Shown one piece after another: positions 11,189-19,594 of a DNA stretch of 64,000 bases. The notes under the pieces are model-generated. The model had not been told where the DNA came from, did no database searches, and saw only the letters and a program-made list of their open reading frames with translations. This DNA comes from Hahella chejuensis KCTC 2396 (GTDB lineage: Bacteria; Pseudomonadota; Gammaproteobacteria; Pseudomonadales; Oleiphilaceae): the NCBI RefSeq assembly GCF_000012985.1, contig NC_007645.1, positions 1,902,501-1,966,500 on the forward strand. Reading direction: 5' to 3'. The first letter of the stretch is position 1. Each line of letters starts with the position of its first letter. The position numbers and the translations under genes are program-made.

Positions 11189-13113
11189 GTGCGCCAGGCA
11201 TGGCGCGTAGTGCCTTGACGGGCGCTGTTCCGGTTCAGGTGGTGCTGGCCGGATGACTTGGGGGTGCAAGTCCCCTGTGGGCCCGGCAAGGGGAACCACT
11301 AGCCGAACGGCAAGGGTGTCCATCGTGAGGTGGAATCTGAAGGAAGCCGTAGGCAAAGCACTGGCCTGACGAACAGGAATCGCATACGAGGCGGCCACAC
11401 TGGGTAAGGCGGCAAATACCGTCAAAGCCCGTACTTGCACGGAAGGTGTGGACGTAGATGCGGCGGGCATAAGTGTGAAGGTCACGCGTCTTACCCTGGG
11501 AAGTCTGGTTCTCTGCCGTTGTGCTACTCACCTCGTGAGGGGTGGGGATGGAGCGCCAGAACTCAGCCGAGGTCATAGTAGGTGCGTTACCGCGTACTGA
11601 AGGACTGAACATGGTTGACCGCCAGTAGGCGGTGAGTTCTCGTGATGTGCTTATGAAGACAGAAGCGATCCGGATGGGTCAGGGTATTCAGGGAGACGTC
11701 GGACGGTATCCGGCAGAGACTGAAGCCCGTGTTGAGGCAGACACGGGGGCTCACTCGTGGACGAACGCGGAGCCGAATACGCTGATGGAACAGGTGCTTG
11801 AGCGCCCGAACCTGATGCATGCGTATCAGCGGGTGATGTCCAACAAGGGCGCCGCCGGTGTCGATCAGATGCCGGTGGCGGCCCTGAAAGGCCACCTGCA
11901 ACAGCATTGGCCAACGCTGCGAGAGCGGCTGTTGGCCGGAGACTACCATCCTCAACCAGTACGCCGGGTCAGTATCCCCAAACCGCAAGGCGGAGAACGG
12001 ATACTGGGCATCCCAACGGTACAGGATCGCCTGATCCAACAAGCCCTGCACCAAGTGCTGAGCCCGATGCTGGAGCCGATCTTCTCGGACCACAGTTACG
12101 GGTTCCGCCCCGGGCGAAGCGCCCATCAGGCGGTTAGGGCGATGCAACGGCACATCAACGACGGTCACCGCTGGGTGGTCGATCTGGATCTGGAGCAGTT
12201 CTTTGACCGGGTCAACCACGATGTGCTGATGGGCCTGCTGGCCCGCCGCATCGCCGACCGACGGATGCTCACCCTGATCCGCCGATACCTGCAAGCCGGT
12301 ATGCTGGACGGTGGGCTGGTCAGCCCAAGGCGGGAAGGCGCGCCGCAAGGCGGCCCCCTGTCACCTCTGCTCTCTAATGTGCTCCTGACCGAACTGGACC
12401 GGGAGCTGGAGCGCCGGGGCCACCGGTTCTGCCGCTACGCGGACGACTGCAATATCTACGTCCGAAGCGAGCGGGCCGGTCACCGGGTCATGACTAGCAT
12501 TACCCATTACCTGAAAATGCACCTTCGCCTGAAAGTGAACGCGGAGAAAAGTGCTGTGGATCGACCATGGCGCCGGAGCTATCTGGGTTACAGCGTGAGC
12601 TGGCGCAAGCAGGTACGGCTGAGGATCGCGCCGAAGAGCCTGAAGCGCTACCAGGCCAAACTGCGTCAGTTGCTCAGACAATCACGAGGGCGACCGCTGC
12701 AGACCACCATTGCGCGACTGAATCCGGCACTCCGGGGCTGGGCGAACTACTATCGCCTGACGACCTCGAAGCGCCCAGTGGAAGGACTCGATGGCTGGGT
12801 GCGACGGCGGTTGCGCCTGTTGCTCTGGCGACAGTGGAAACGGACTTACACCCGAGCCCGTAATCTAATGCGACTAGGACTGTCCGAGCAGAGGGCTTGG
12901 AGTAGCGCAAGCAATGGTCGGGGACCTTGGTGGAATAGTGGCGCGTCCCATATGAACGCGGCGCTTCCCAAGAGGATGTTCGACCGCCTGTCTCTGGTAA
13001 GCTTGCTGGATACGATGAACCGGCTTCAGCGCCAATCATGAACCGCCGTGGTACGGAACCGTATGCCCGGTGGTGTGAGAGGACGGGGGAGGTAACTCCC
13101 CCTCCTACTCGAT
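11189..13113 (+). mobile_element. Group II intron (class C) carrying a reverse transcriptase
   Basis: The element starts with GTGCGCC, the group II 5' consensus, right after a terminator hairpin. It contains about 440 nt of structured RNA (domains I-IV), then the maturase gene, then a domain V-like hairpin around 13051-13082 (GGAACCGTATGCCCGGTGG region). A domain VI-like stem follows, ending in CCTACTCGAT with a candidate bulged branch-point A near 13107. Position after a terminator, the lack of an endonuclease domain and the protein's C-terminal motif all point to class C. Both ends look intact, so it may still be mobile. The 3' boundary is accurate to a few bases. Confidence 0.88.
11632..13041 (+). 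CDS. ltrA: Group II intron reverse transcriptase/maturase
   Basis: This multifunctional intron-encoded protein aids splicing and copies the intron into DNA at a new site. The RT domain (about 50-330) shows [34 protein letters not shown], the catalytic VVDLDLEQF Asp (near 185), [14 protein letters not shown] and the YADD box (269-272). A maturase/X domain follows ([15 protein letters not shown]). The C-terminal [14 protein letters not shown] motif is characteristic of class C proteins, and there is no HNH endonuclease. The start may be GTG 11632 or the in-frame ATG 11653. No frameshift is seen, so the protein appears functional. Confidence 0.93.
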   Translation: MSSRDVLMKTEAIRMGQGIQGDVGRYPAETEARVEADTGAHSWTNAEPNTLMEQVLERPNLMHAYQRVMSNKGAAGVDQMPVAALKGHLQQHWPTLRERLLAGDYHPQPVRRVSIPKPQGGERILGIPTVQDRLIQQALHQVLSPMLEPIFSDHSYGFRPGRSAHQAVRAMQRHINDGHRWVVDLDLEQFFDRVNHDVLMGLLARRIADRRMLTLIRRYLQAGMLDGGLVSPRREGAPQGGPLSPLLSNVLLTELDRELERRGHRFCRYADDCNIYVRSERAGHRVMTSITHYLKMHLRLKVNAEKSAVDRPWRRSYLGYSVSWRKQVRLRIAPKSLKRYQAKLRQLLRQSRGRPLQTTIARLNPALRGWANYYRLTTSKRPVEGLDGWVRRRLRLLLWRQWKRTYTRARNLMRLGLSEQRAWSSASNGRGPWWNSGASHMNAALPKRMFDRLSLVSLLDTMNRLQRQS

Positions 13114-13143
13114 CCAACGATCCCCTTTGTTACCTCAAGTTGC

Positions 13144-13180
13144 CATCGCCAATGTGCGCGATTGGCGATTTCGCCCTTTT
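13144..13180 (+). terminator. Hairpin downstream of the intron
   Basis: The stem ATCGCCAAT/ATTGGCGAT with loop GTGCGCG is followed a few bases later by CCCTTTTT. It may act as a second terminator in the 3' exon. Confidence 0.45.
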
Positions 13181-13310
13181 TATTCAGTTAGGGTTAAGCT
13201 GCCGCAGGGTATAAATAGACTCACATAAAGGCGGTGGCGGCGGGGGATGACGTAACTGAGAATCGCGCCCGTCGCAATTTCGAAAAAATATGAGAATGGT
13301 GTAGGAAGAA

Positions 13311-14720
13311 ATGTTGTCAAATCGCTTCAGAAGGTTGGCGGGTGTGGCGTTGGTGGCTCTGGCTGTAACAGGATGCGCGCATCGGAACCTGATCAAGGAT
13401 GGAGAGGAATATTATGCTCAAGGCCGATATGAACTGGCGGTTGAGATGTATGAAGAAGCCTTGAAGTTAAAGCCCAACGATAAGGAGACCCAGAACAGAT
13501 TGCAGCAGGCGCGTAGAGACTTCACCGCGTGGTTGAACGAGGTGAGACGCTCCGCCAACACTGCCTATGACCGCAACAATCTGGGTAAGGCCATGGTGCT
13601 GTACGGCAAAGTGGCGCAGGCTACGCATGAGCAGTCCGCCTGGGATAGATATAACTCCGCCTACCAGACTCTGGCGACACAGCATCAGTTCCGAATCCAA
13701 CTGGATAGCGACCGACATATATTCGGCGATGATTTGGGCTACGGCGTGGCTGGCTTACAGATTGTCAAAAAGGCCAACGGCAAACGAGATAATGAGGCGC
13801 GGGTGGGCATGTCCCGTGCTCCGGTGCGCTTTAATCTGAGTGAGTCTGTTGTTCATGAAGTGCAGCAGTATGTGAGCGGACAGGTGATGGTGAGTAATCC
13901 AGATTTTATTCGTCTGCAAGGCGACGTATCAGACCAGAGATACCAGCTTGACCGCGCCAAAGATAACTTGCGGGACGCCCGCCGGGATTTCAAGCGTGAA
14001 CGACGTGAACTGGAATCCCTGGAGCGTGATCTGGCGAGAGAGGAAAAGACGCTCGGCAAGCTGAGTCCTGCAGATTCTCAGTATGACTCGCAGAAACGTG
14101 AAGTTGAGCGTTTGAAAGATAAGGTCTCCCGTCAACGAGATGACGTCCGCAGAGCCGATGATGAAGTTGATAAGAAAGGCCGCAGGCTGGATCGCGCTGA
14201 CCACAAATTGGACTCATTATTGACCGACTTCTCTATTGTTCCGCCGACTGTATTGGAAGACGTTTATTCCGATTATCACTACGAGCGTTACATTTTGACC
14301 AAGACCGCCAGTTCGGCATTGGTGATGGAAGTAGATGGTCGCCGCAGCGATACCCCTGTCAGCGTGGTCTCCGAAGACGACTATTACGACGATCACTATA
14401 CAATAGGCCTGACTCGTAAATCGGCGATGGTGGAGTCTGATCTGGATATGGAAAGCCGTCTGAATAGTGAGGTGCGCATAGCTGCTCAGAACAGGCTGAA
14501 AGCAATGGTGTCGGACTATAAACAGTCATTGTTGCTCAAGGCCACCCAAGTAGTAGGGAATGATGATCGCTTCGACGCGTGGGTCGCGCATGGCGTTGCG
14601 GGCTCACCTGGCGTGGATGGGTTCCTGGCGGACAAGATGCGACAGTATCTTGAGCGGGAACTGGGAAGAGGCGGTGAACTGGACATCAATGCGTTGCTGG
14701 CGCTGCATCCCGGCGCATAA
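13311..14720 (+). CDS. Putative lipoprotein with TPR and long coiled coil, unknown function
   Basis: This 469-residue protein has a signal peptide ending in the lipobox VTGC (Cys22), so it should be lipid-anchored, probably to the outer membrane. A TPR-like pair of helices (about 30-72: GEEYYAQGRYELAVEMYEEA and the following LKLKPN turn) comes first. A middle region, then a highly charged coiled coil (about 200-300, alternating Arg/Asp/Glu/Lys), follow. The C-terminal part is rich in Tyr and Asp. I do not recognise the family beyond the TPR. It is monocistronic with its own terminator. A role as an envelope scaffold is only a guess. Confidence 0.8.
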   Translation: MLSNRFRRLAGVALVALAVTGCAHRNLIKDGEEYYAQGRYELAVEMYEEALKLKPNDKETQNRLQQARRDFTAWLNEVRRSANTAYDRNNLGKAMVLYGKVAQATHEQSAWDRYNSAYQTLATQHQFRIQLDSDRHIFGDDLGYGVAGLQIVKKANGKRDNEARVGMSRAPVRFNLSESVVHEVQQYVSGQVMVSNPDFIRLQGDVSDQRYQLDRAKDNLRDARRDFKRERRELESLERDLAREEKTLGKLSPADSQYDSQKREVERLKDKVSRQRDDVRRADDEVDKKGRRLDRADHKLDSLLTDFSIVPPTVLEDVYSDYHYERYILTKTASSALVMEVDGRRSDTPVSVVSEDDYYDDHYTIGLTRKSAMVESDLDMESRLNSEVRIAAQNRLKAMVSDYKQSLLLKATQVVGNDDRFDAWVAHGVAGSPGVDGFLADKMRQYLERELGRGGELDINALLALHPGA

Positions 14721-14745
14721 CTGCAGCTGCATGTGCGGAGAAGGA

Positions 14746-14770
14746 AAAGGCGGTTTAAACCGCCTTTTTT
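14746..14770 (+). terminator. Intrinsic terminator of the TPR lipoprotein gene
   Basis: The perfect stem AAGGCGGTTT/AAACCGCCTT is followed by TTTT. It lies 26 nt after the stop codon. Confidence 0.9.
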
Positions 14771-14830
14771 GCGTCCAGCGCCAGGATATAAAGGGCTTGC
14801 GTTAAGCCACGAAGCGACGCTGGCTTATAT

Positions 14831-15085
14831 TCAGGGAATAAGGCGAATGAACTGGTCGGCGATCTGGCCCTGCATTTCAGTCAGATCTCGAATTCCCCGG
14901 TAGGTTTTATGGATCATATTCTGCTGCAATACTCTGGCTTGATGGGCGACGCCTTCAAAAGGCTGGATCTTGCCCAGCGCCAGCAGCGGCTTTTCCGCTA
15001 TTGAAGTATGAATGCTTTCAAGTCGGATCAGAGACTTCTCGGTGGTGTCCTGCAGACGGTCCTTAACACTTTGGATTCTACTCAT
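14831..15085 (-). CDS. Small helical protein, unknown function
   Basis: This 84-residue protein is predicted to be almost all amphipathic helix, without membrane segment or signal peptide. The ribosome site AGGAGAG lies 8 nt before the ATG, which supports it as a real gene. The HQARVLQQNMIHKTYRGIRDL segment, given here only as a landmark, and the overall pattern recall phasin-like or polar helical-bundle proteins, but I cannot assign a family. A truncated copy of the composite repeat lies just upstream (15117-15219), so its promoter must be in or beyond the repeat. Confidence 0.7.
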   Translation of the reverse strand: MSRIQSVKDRLQDTTEKSLIRLESIHTSIAEKPLLALGKIQPFEGVAHQARVLQQNMIHKTYRGIRDLTEMQGQIADQFIRLIP

Positions 15086-15116
15086 GGCTTGACTCTCCTG
15101 TTCTAGCTGAGGGCGC

Positions 15117-15219
15117 TATTAATCAGGCCGACAAATAACTTCCTTCTATTTGTCGGCAACGACAGGGCCTGCACAGGTCAGACCCTGTCTCCTGCGGCTA
15201 GCCGCCGCGCAGACGCGCC
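15117..15219 (+). repeat. Composite palindromic repeat, copy A (truncated)
   Basis: This copy starts with TATTAATCAGGC and contains the first three hairpins of the family. The first is GCCGACAAATA/TATTTGTCGGC, the second GACAGGG...CCCTGTC and the third GCGGCTAGCCGC. It then diverges after GCGCAGACGCGCC and lacks the last two hairpins. The first hairpin carries a C-G pair where copies B and D have A-T. It lies between the alpha/beta hydrolase gene and the small helical protein gene, both on the minus strand. Confidence 0.9.
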
Positions 15220-15308
15220 AACTCATGGTAGAGGCGCAGCAGGGCCGCTGGCAAGCTGTCTATTCACCCTAAACACAATGGCCGTAAGCGGCGGTAGACA
15301 GGGGAGTA

Positions 15309-16235
15309 TCAAGCTTGCTCGCAGGCGTTTCCAGTACGAGTCGTGGCCTCTCCGACATGCTGCAACACGACTTTGGCGACGCGAGCAATCAATGGCGAAG
15401 GGAAGTCGTGGCCCATGCCGGCGATAACTTCAAGCTGCGCCCCGCGGATATTGCGGGCGCAGGCGACGCCTTCTGAAAGGGGGATGAGAGAATCCTCATC
15501 GCCATGAATAATCAGCGTCGGCGTGATGATGCGCTTTTGCAGTTCGACTAAAGAGCCTTCGGCAAGAATGGCGCTGGCTTGTCTTTGCAGCCCCTCGTGA
15601 TCGACAGGGCTTCTGTCGAGCACTTTACCTACCCGTTGTAATAACTCTGATCGGGAGGATGGGTAGCTGCGACTGCCAATGCGACGTATCTGGTTGATCT
15701 TGCTTTCGATGATCTCAGCGCGGGACTTGGGACGCATCGGCTTGATCAGGGCCAACAGATTGGCCGGGTTCAAAGCAGGGAGGCGACTGAAGCCCGGGGC
15801 GGACATAATAGAGGTCAGGCTCAGCGCCCGTTCCGGGTATTTGGCGGCGGCGATCTGCGCGATCATGCCGCCCATGGAGGCGCCGAAAAAATGCGCGTTG
15901 GCGATCCGCAGTGCGTTCAGCAGGCCAATGGCGTCGTTGGCCAGGTCGCTCAATGTGTAAGCGCTTTTCACCTTCAAGCCGAACTGCTTGCGGAGAAAGT
16001 TGGTCACCGGGCGGGCGTGGCCCTCGCCATCGCTTTTGCTGGAGAGACCTATATCCCGATTGTCGAAGCGCACGACAAAGTATCCATTTGCAGCCAGACG
16101 CTCGCAGAGGGCGTCCGGCCACACCAGCATCTGGGCGCCAAGGCCCATGATCAGCAGGATGCAAGGATCTTTTCGCGAGCCAAAGGTTTCATAGGCGAGC
16201 TGGATATCGCCGACAGCAACATGTTCGACAGTCAT
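15309..16235 (-). CDS. Alpha/beta hydrolase
   Basis: This is a cytosolic alpha/beta-fold hydrolase of 308 residues. The nucleophile elbow GASMGG puts the catalytic Ser at 120. The acid is probably the Asp in IIHGDEDSLIP, and the catalytic His lies in GMGHDFP near the C-terminus. An oxyanion-region motif MGLGAQMLVW follows beta-strand 3. No signal peptide is present. The substrate cannot be read from sequence; esterase or carboxylesterase-like activity is likely. It is a single gene on the minus strand with a copy of the repeat element behind it. Confidence 0.85.
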   Translation of the reverse strand: MTVEHVAVGDIQLAYETFGSRKDPCILLIMGLGAQMLVWPDALCERLAANGYFVVRFDNRDIGLSSKSDGEGHARPVTNFLRKQFGLKVKSAYTLSDLANDAIGLLNALRIANAHFFGASMGGMIAQIAAAKYPERALSLTSIMSAPGFSRLPALNPANLLALIKPMRPKSRAEIIESKINQIRRIGSRSYPSSRSELLQRVGKVLDRSPVDHEGLQRQASAILAEGSLVELQKRIITPTLIIHGDEDSLIPLSEGVACARNIRGAQLEVIAGMGHDFPSPLIARVAKVVLQHVGEATTRTGNACEQA

Positions 16236-16267
16236 TTTTTTACAACTTGGGCGGGGTTGAAACTAAA

Positions 16268-16296
16268 ACACCATCAAATTGTAATCTTGATGGTGT
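16268..16296 (-). terminator. Hairpin terminator between two minus-strand genes
   Basis: A perfect 10-bp stem ACACCATCAA/TTGATGGTGT with a 9-nt loop is followed, on the minus strand, by TTTTAGTTT. It would end transcription of the gene at 16383-17081 before the hydrolase gene. Confidence 0.7.
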
Positions 16297-16382
16297 ATAA
16301 GAGCACGCTGTTCATAAAAGATTCAATTTACTGTCATCTGACTGTCATGGGAGTCTTGAACTCATGAACAGCATGCGCAGGT

Positions 16383-17081
16383 TCAGGCGAAGCCCTGAGT
16401 CATGGCGCCCATGAGCGGACCTTGCCCAAAATTGCGGGTATTGCGGTTTTGGTTCACCCAGGCGCGAAACATCTCCACATATTCCCCTTTGCGCCAGTCA
16501 TACAGAAACTGGCAGAGAATCACCAACGCCATATTGCCGCAGTTACCGGTCAGGCCGCTGACTTGCGCTTCCATGTCCGCTGGCCGGAAGCTATAGAAGT
16601 AGGGGGTGTCGGCGGGGGAATGCGGTCCCAGGTCGGATCTGCCGACGAGCGATGCGATCAACGCATCGAAATCCTGGGCCTGATTCTGTGTGACGTTTAT
16701 TTCGTAACTGATCGCCGTTGGGTCATGAATCATGGCGGAGTCGTCGTACCACAACCCTCTCACGGTGATGTTATTGTCGCGGGTACTTTGCAATAAACCG
16801 GCGAGAAGGTAGGACTCTGGATTGAACCCCACCACGTGCGTGACGACGCCTCCCCGACGAGCCACCAATGCGGTATGGCCATTCTTGAAGTAGCCGACGC
16901 AGCCTTTCGGTGACTGCCAGGAAAAGGTGGACCATAAGCGATACAGGTTGCTGGCGCCATTGCCTTCCTGCTGAACATTCAGCCGGCGAGGCGTGTGCCG
17001 CAACCAACCTTGCCAACTGGAGACGGCGACCAACCCGACGGAGTAATCTTGGTTATTTCCGTTATTAGCTTGAACTGTCAT
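16383..17081 (-). CDS. Unknown protein with His...Asn-Cys motifs, possible permuted papain-like fold
   Basis: I do not recognise the family. The start is placed at the ATG at 17081, which has an AGGGAT ribosome site; a GTG at 17132 is less likely. The 232-residue product has no signal peptide or membrane segment. A GHTALVARRGG segment precedes a GLTGNCGNMALVIL segment, in the order His then Asn-Cys. That order recalls circularly permuted papain-like (LRAT/YiiX/NlpC-like) enzymes, but this is inference from two short motifs. It stands alone between the hydrolase gene and the PdxR-like regulator gene. Confidence 0.65.
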   Translation of the reverse strand: MTVQANNGNNQDYSVGLVAVSSWQGWLRHTPRRLNVQQEGNGASNLYRLWSTFSWQSPKGCVGYFKNGHTALVARRGGVVTHVVGFNPESYLLAGLLQSTRDNNITVRGLWYDDSAMIHDPTAISYEINVTQNQAQDFDALIASLVGRSDLGPHSPADTPYFYSFRPADMEAQVSGLTGNCGNMALVILCQFLYDWRKGEYVEMFRAWVNQNRNTRNFGQGPLMGAMTQGFA

Positions 17082-17193
17082 GCGAATATCCCTATTGGTT
17101 ATTGTTTTTGTTAAGGAAACCGTTGCTTCCACAACAACTTCATCATGCCTGTAATCGGATTGGCCCGCTGTTTCGAATTGTATACGGGGTTAT

Positions 17194-18642
17194 CTAGAAC
17201 TCTCGCAATGTCCGCTTGATTATCCTGACTCCCTGTGTGATCTCCGCTGGCGTCAGGGTGGCGAACCCCAGTAGCAGACCGGCTGCGGGAGGCTCTCCGT
17301 GATAAAAAGGATGAATCGGATAAACGCGTACGCCTTGCGTCTGGACTTGTTCGATGAATGTAGAAACGGCGCTCAGCGGCAGGCTGGGCATCCAACAGAC
17401 TAAGTGCAGACCGGCGTTGTCCCCTTCCACCAGAATCTCAACGTCGCCCTCCCGGGGCTGTAATGCTGTGGCCAAGGTCTGTTGGCGCATGGCGTAACGT
17501 TTACGCATCCTGCGCAGATGGCGCTCGAACTCCCCCGTCTGCATAAACTCCGCGAGGATATGTTGCTCTAACCAGGGGGAGTGGCGATCCGCAATTTGCT
17601 TGGCGAAAGCGAACGGCTCCAGCCAGCTTTCAGGAAGCAGCAGGTAGCCCAGTTTCAGCGCGGGGAACAAGACCTTGGAAAAGGTGCCGGCGTAGATTAC
17701 CCGTTCGTGATGGTCGAGCCCTTGTAGAGATTCAATCGGTTTGCCGCAGTAGCGAAACTCACTGTCGTAATCGTCCTCAATGATCCAGGCGTCGTTCGCC
17801 TGCGCCCACTCCAGCAGCGCCAGCCGCCTGCGCAGGGACATCACGCAACCGCTGGGAAACTGATGCGAAGGGGTGACGTACACCAACTTGGGGGCCCGCG
17901 AGCCCTGTGGTAAATCCTCCACTTTTAAGCCTTCTTCATCGACAGCGATGGGAATCAAGTTGGCGCCGAGAGCGGTGAGCAACTGTTTGACTCTGGGGTA
18001 GCCCGGGTTCTCTACCGCAACCCTGTCTCCCGGATTTATCGCCAGTCGCGTAATCAGATCGAATCCCTGTTGTCCCCCGGAGGTGATGACGACTCTGTCG
18101 GGATGGCTGCGGCATGCGCGATTGAGTTGCAGATAAGCGGATATCGCCTCCCGCAGGGCTGGTAAGCCCAGCGTGTCGCCATAATGACGGCTTTGCCGAT
18201 ACGCCCAGTGGCGGGCGGACTTTATCCAGATATGCTGACTTTTCTCGTCAAGGTCTACATTGCCATATTGAAAATCAATCGCCGCCGATGGAGAGATGGT
18301 TTTGAGGGGGCGCTGGCGTCTCAATGCCTCTCCCCATGTGGACAGGGCTGGAGCTGGGCCGGAACGGTGCGCCCGCGGCGTCAAGGCGGCGGGAAAATCC
18401 ACGCCGGGCAGCGGGGAGGCGACATAGCAACCCGATCCGCGACGACTGACGATATAGCCTTCACTCAACAGCTGGTCGTAGGCGCTGGTGACGGTGGTGC
18501 GGGACAAGCCACGCGCGTCAGCCATACTCCGGGAAGAGGGCAAACGCTCTCCCTCCGACAGCTGGCCCGCCAGAATGGACTGTTTCAACTCTTCATACAG
18601 TGTTAGATAACGAGACTTCGCATTCGGTGTTGGGCTGGCCAT
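17194..18642 (-). CDS. pdxR: MocR/PdxR-family transcriptional regulator (GntR HTH plus aminotransferase-like domain)
   Basis: This is a chimeric regulator: an N-terminal winged helix of GntR type (GERLPSSRSMADARGLSRTT) and a fold-type-I aminotransferase domain that binds pyridoxal phosphate as effector. The PLP-domain landmarks are VYVTPSHQFPSGCVMSLRRR, IIEDDYDSEFRY and the Schiff-base Lys in GTFSKVLFPALKLGY. The start is placed at the ATG at 18642; the upstream ATG at 18690 would overlap a direct-repeat operator. It is divergent from a flavin-binding oxidase-like gene. The symbol reflects family type; the real regulon is unknown. Confidence 0.85.
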   Translation of the reverse strand: MASPTPNAKSRYLTLYEELKQSILAGQLSEGERLPSSRSMADARGLSRTTVTSAYDQLLSEGYIVSRRGSGCYVASPLPGVDFPAALTPRAHRSGPAPALSTWGEALRRQRPLKTISPSAAIDFQYGNVDLDEKSQHIWIKSARHWAYRQSRHYGDTLGLPALREAISAYLQLNRACRSHPDRVVITSGGQQGFDLITRLAINPGDRVAVENPGYPRVKQLLTALGANLIPIAVDEEGLKVEDLPQGSRAPKLVYVTPSHQFPSGCVMSLRRRLALLEWAQANDAWIIEDDYDSEFRYCGKPIESLQGLDHHERVIYAGTFSKVLFPALKLGYLLLPESWLEPFAFAKQIADRHSPWLEQHILAEFMQTGEFERHLRRMRKRYAMRQQTLATALQPREGDVEILVEGDNAGLHLVCWMPSLPLSAVSTFIEQVQTQGVRVYPIHPFYHGEPPAAGLLLGFATLTPAEITQGVRIIKRTLREF

Positions 18643-18654
18643 CCTGTTCTTCTC

Positions 18655-18688
18655 TAAAGTGGACCTGTTATAAATGTGTAAAGTGGAC
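18655..18688. promoter_or_regulatory. Direct-repeat operator of the PdxR/MocR type
   Basis: Two identical TAAAGTGGAC boxes start at 18655 and 18679, 24 bp apart in the same orientation. PdxR regulators are known to bind AAAGTGG-type direct repeats, so this is a likely binding site controlling both the regulator gene and the divergent gene at 18761. Confidence 0.75.
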
Positions 18689-18760
18689 ATTAATACATAT
18701 CCAATTTCAAGCTAATCTGGCTGCGACAACTGCTTGATGTGATTGGAAGGAGTAAGTTCG

Positions 18761-19426
18761 ATGACTGACGATGTATTGCCTATAACGCCCAAAACCGCCT
18801 TTTCCCGCAAACGGGATCGGGCGGGTTACGATCGCCGCGATATCTATAGCATTTTGGATGCGTCTGTTTTGTGTCATGTGGCGTTTATGTTTGACGGCGC
18901 GCCCTTTGTGTTACCAACCGCATACTGTCGTTACGGCGATAATCTGATTGTGCATGGCGCGGTAAATGGGCGCCTGTTTCAAAGTCTTGCGGATGGGCGC
19001 GAGGCGTCCGTATGCGTCACGTTACTGGATGGTCTGGTGCTCTCCCGGCGGGCGTTCCACCACTCCATGAACTACCGCAGCGTTGTCTTGTTTGGGCAGT
19101 TTGAGGCGATAGAAGACCCGGATATGAAGAATGAAGTGCTGAACGCTTTGGTGGATCACATTATTCCCGGTCGCTGTTCGGACGACATTATCCCCAATAC
19201 GCGTAACGAACTAGCGGCGACGGCGGTGCTGGCCATGCCGATAGTGGAAGCGAGCGCCAAAGTCCGCAGCGGCCCACCCAGAGACAAAGAAGAGGATATG
19301 GATCAGCCGGTCTGGGCGGGCGTGGTGCCTATGCGCACGGTGTATGGAATGCCGGAGGTGGACCCGGAAACCCGTAGTGACGTCAGACTGCCGGACTACC
19401 TGCGACACCTGACTACAGGGCAGTAG
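18761..19426 (+). CDS. Pyridoxamine 5'-phosphate oxidase-related flavin-nucleotide-binding protein
   Basis: This split-barrel FMN-binding protein has 221 residues from the ATG at 18761, which has a GGAAGGAG ribosome site. Landmarks are AFSRKRDRAGYDRRDIYSIL, FVLPTAYCRYGD and LIVHGAVNGR near the N-terminus and FHHSMNYRSVVLFG in the middle, as in the pyridox_ox_2 type. Divergence from a PdxR-like regulator and the shared operator imply regulation by a pyridoxal-phosphate-responsive factor. The substrate is unknown; it is not the canonical PdxH. Confidence 0.82.
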   Translation: MTDDVLPITPKTAFSRKRDRAGYDRRDIYSILDASVLCHVAFMFDGAPFVLPTAYCRYGDNLIVHGAVNGRLFQSLADGREASVCVTLLDGLVLSRRAFHHSMNYRSVVLFGQFEAIEDPDMKNEVLNALVDHIIPGRCSDDIIPNTRNELAATAVLAMPIVEASAKVRSGPPRDKEEDMDQPVWAGVVPMRTVYGMPEVDPETRSDVRLPDYLRHLTTGQ

Positions 19427-19429
19427 AGA

Positions 19430-19566
19430 TTAACTCGCCCACTGCGCGCCGGCTGGCAGCGGATAGTCGCTGAATTCCACGTGGAGGATACGACGCTGGT
19501 TAGGCGTCGTTCCCTTGCTGGAGGCGTGCAGCAGGTGAGGCTTCATGACCAGGATGCTTTTGATTA
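19430..19566 (-). pseudogene. 3' relic of a phytanoyl-CoA dioxygenase family gene
   Basis: On the minus strand, about 45 codons ending at TAA (19430-19432) encode MKPHLLHASSKGTTPNQRR followed by ILHVEFSDYPLPAGAQW. This is the C-terminal end of PhyH-type 2-oxoglutarate/iron dioxygenases: the second iron-ligand His in LLHASS and the 2OG-binding Arg before ILHVEF are visible. Reading upstream, a TGA closes the frame within about 15 codons and nth begins, so the first 80 percent of the gene is gone. It is clearly a remnant. Confidence 0.75.
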
Positions 19567-19594
19567 TTGGTGTAGGACGCGAGCCTCGTCACCA

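Noticed and set aside
11159-13113. Possible integron attC site as intron target, since some class C introns insert there.
   Set aside because: No integrase, no gene cassettes and a normal intrinsic terminator hairpin explain the insertion better.
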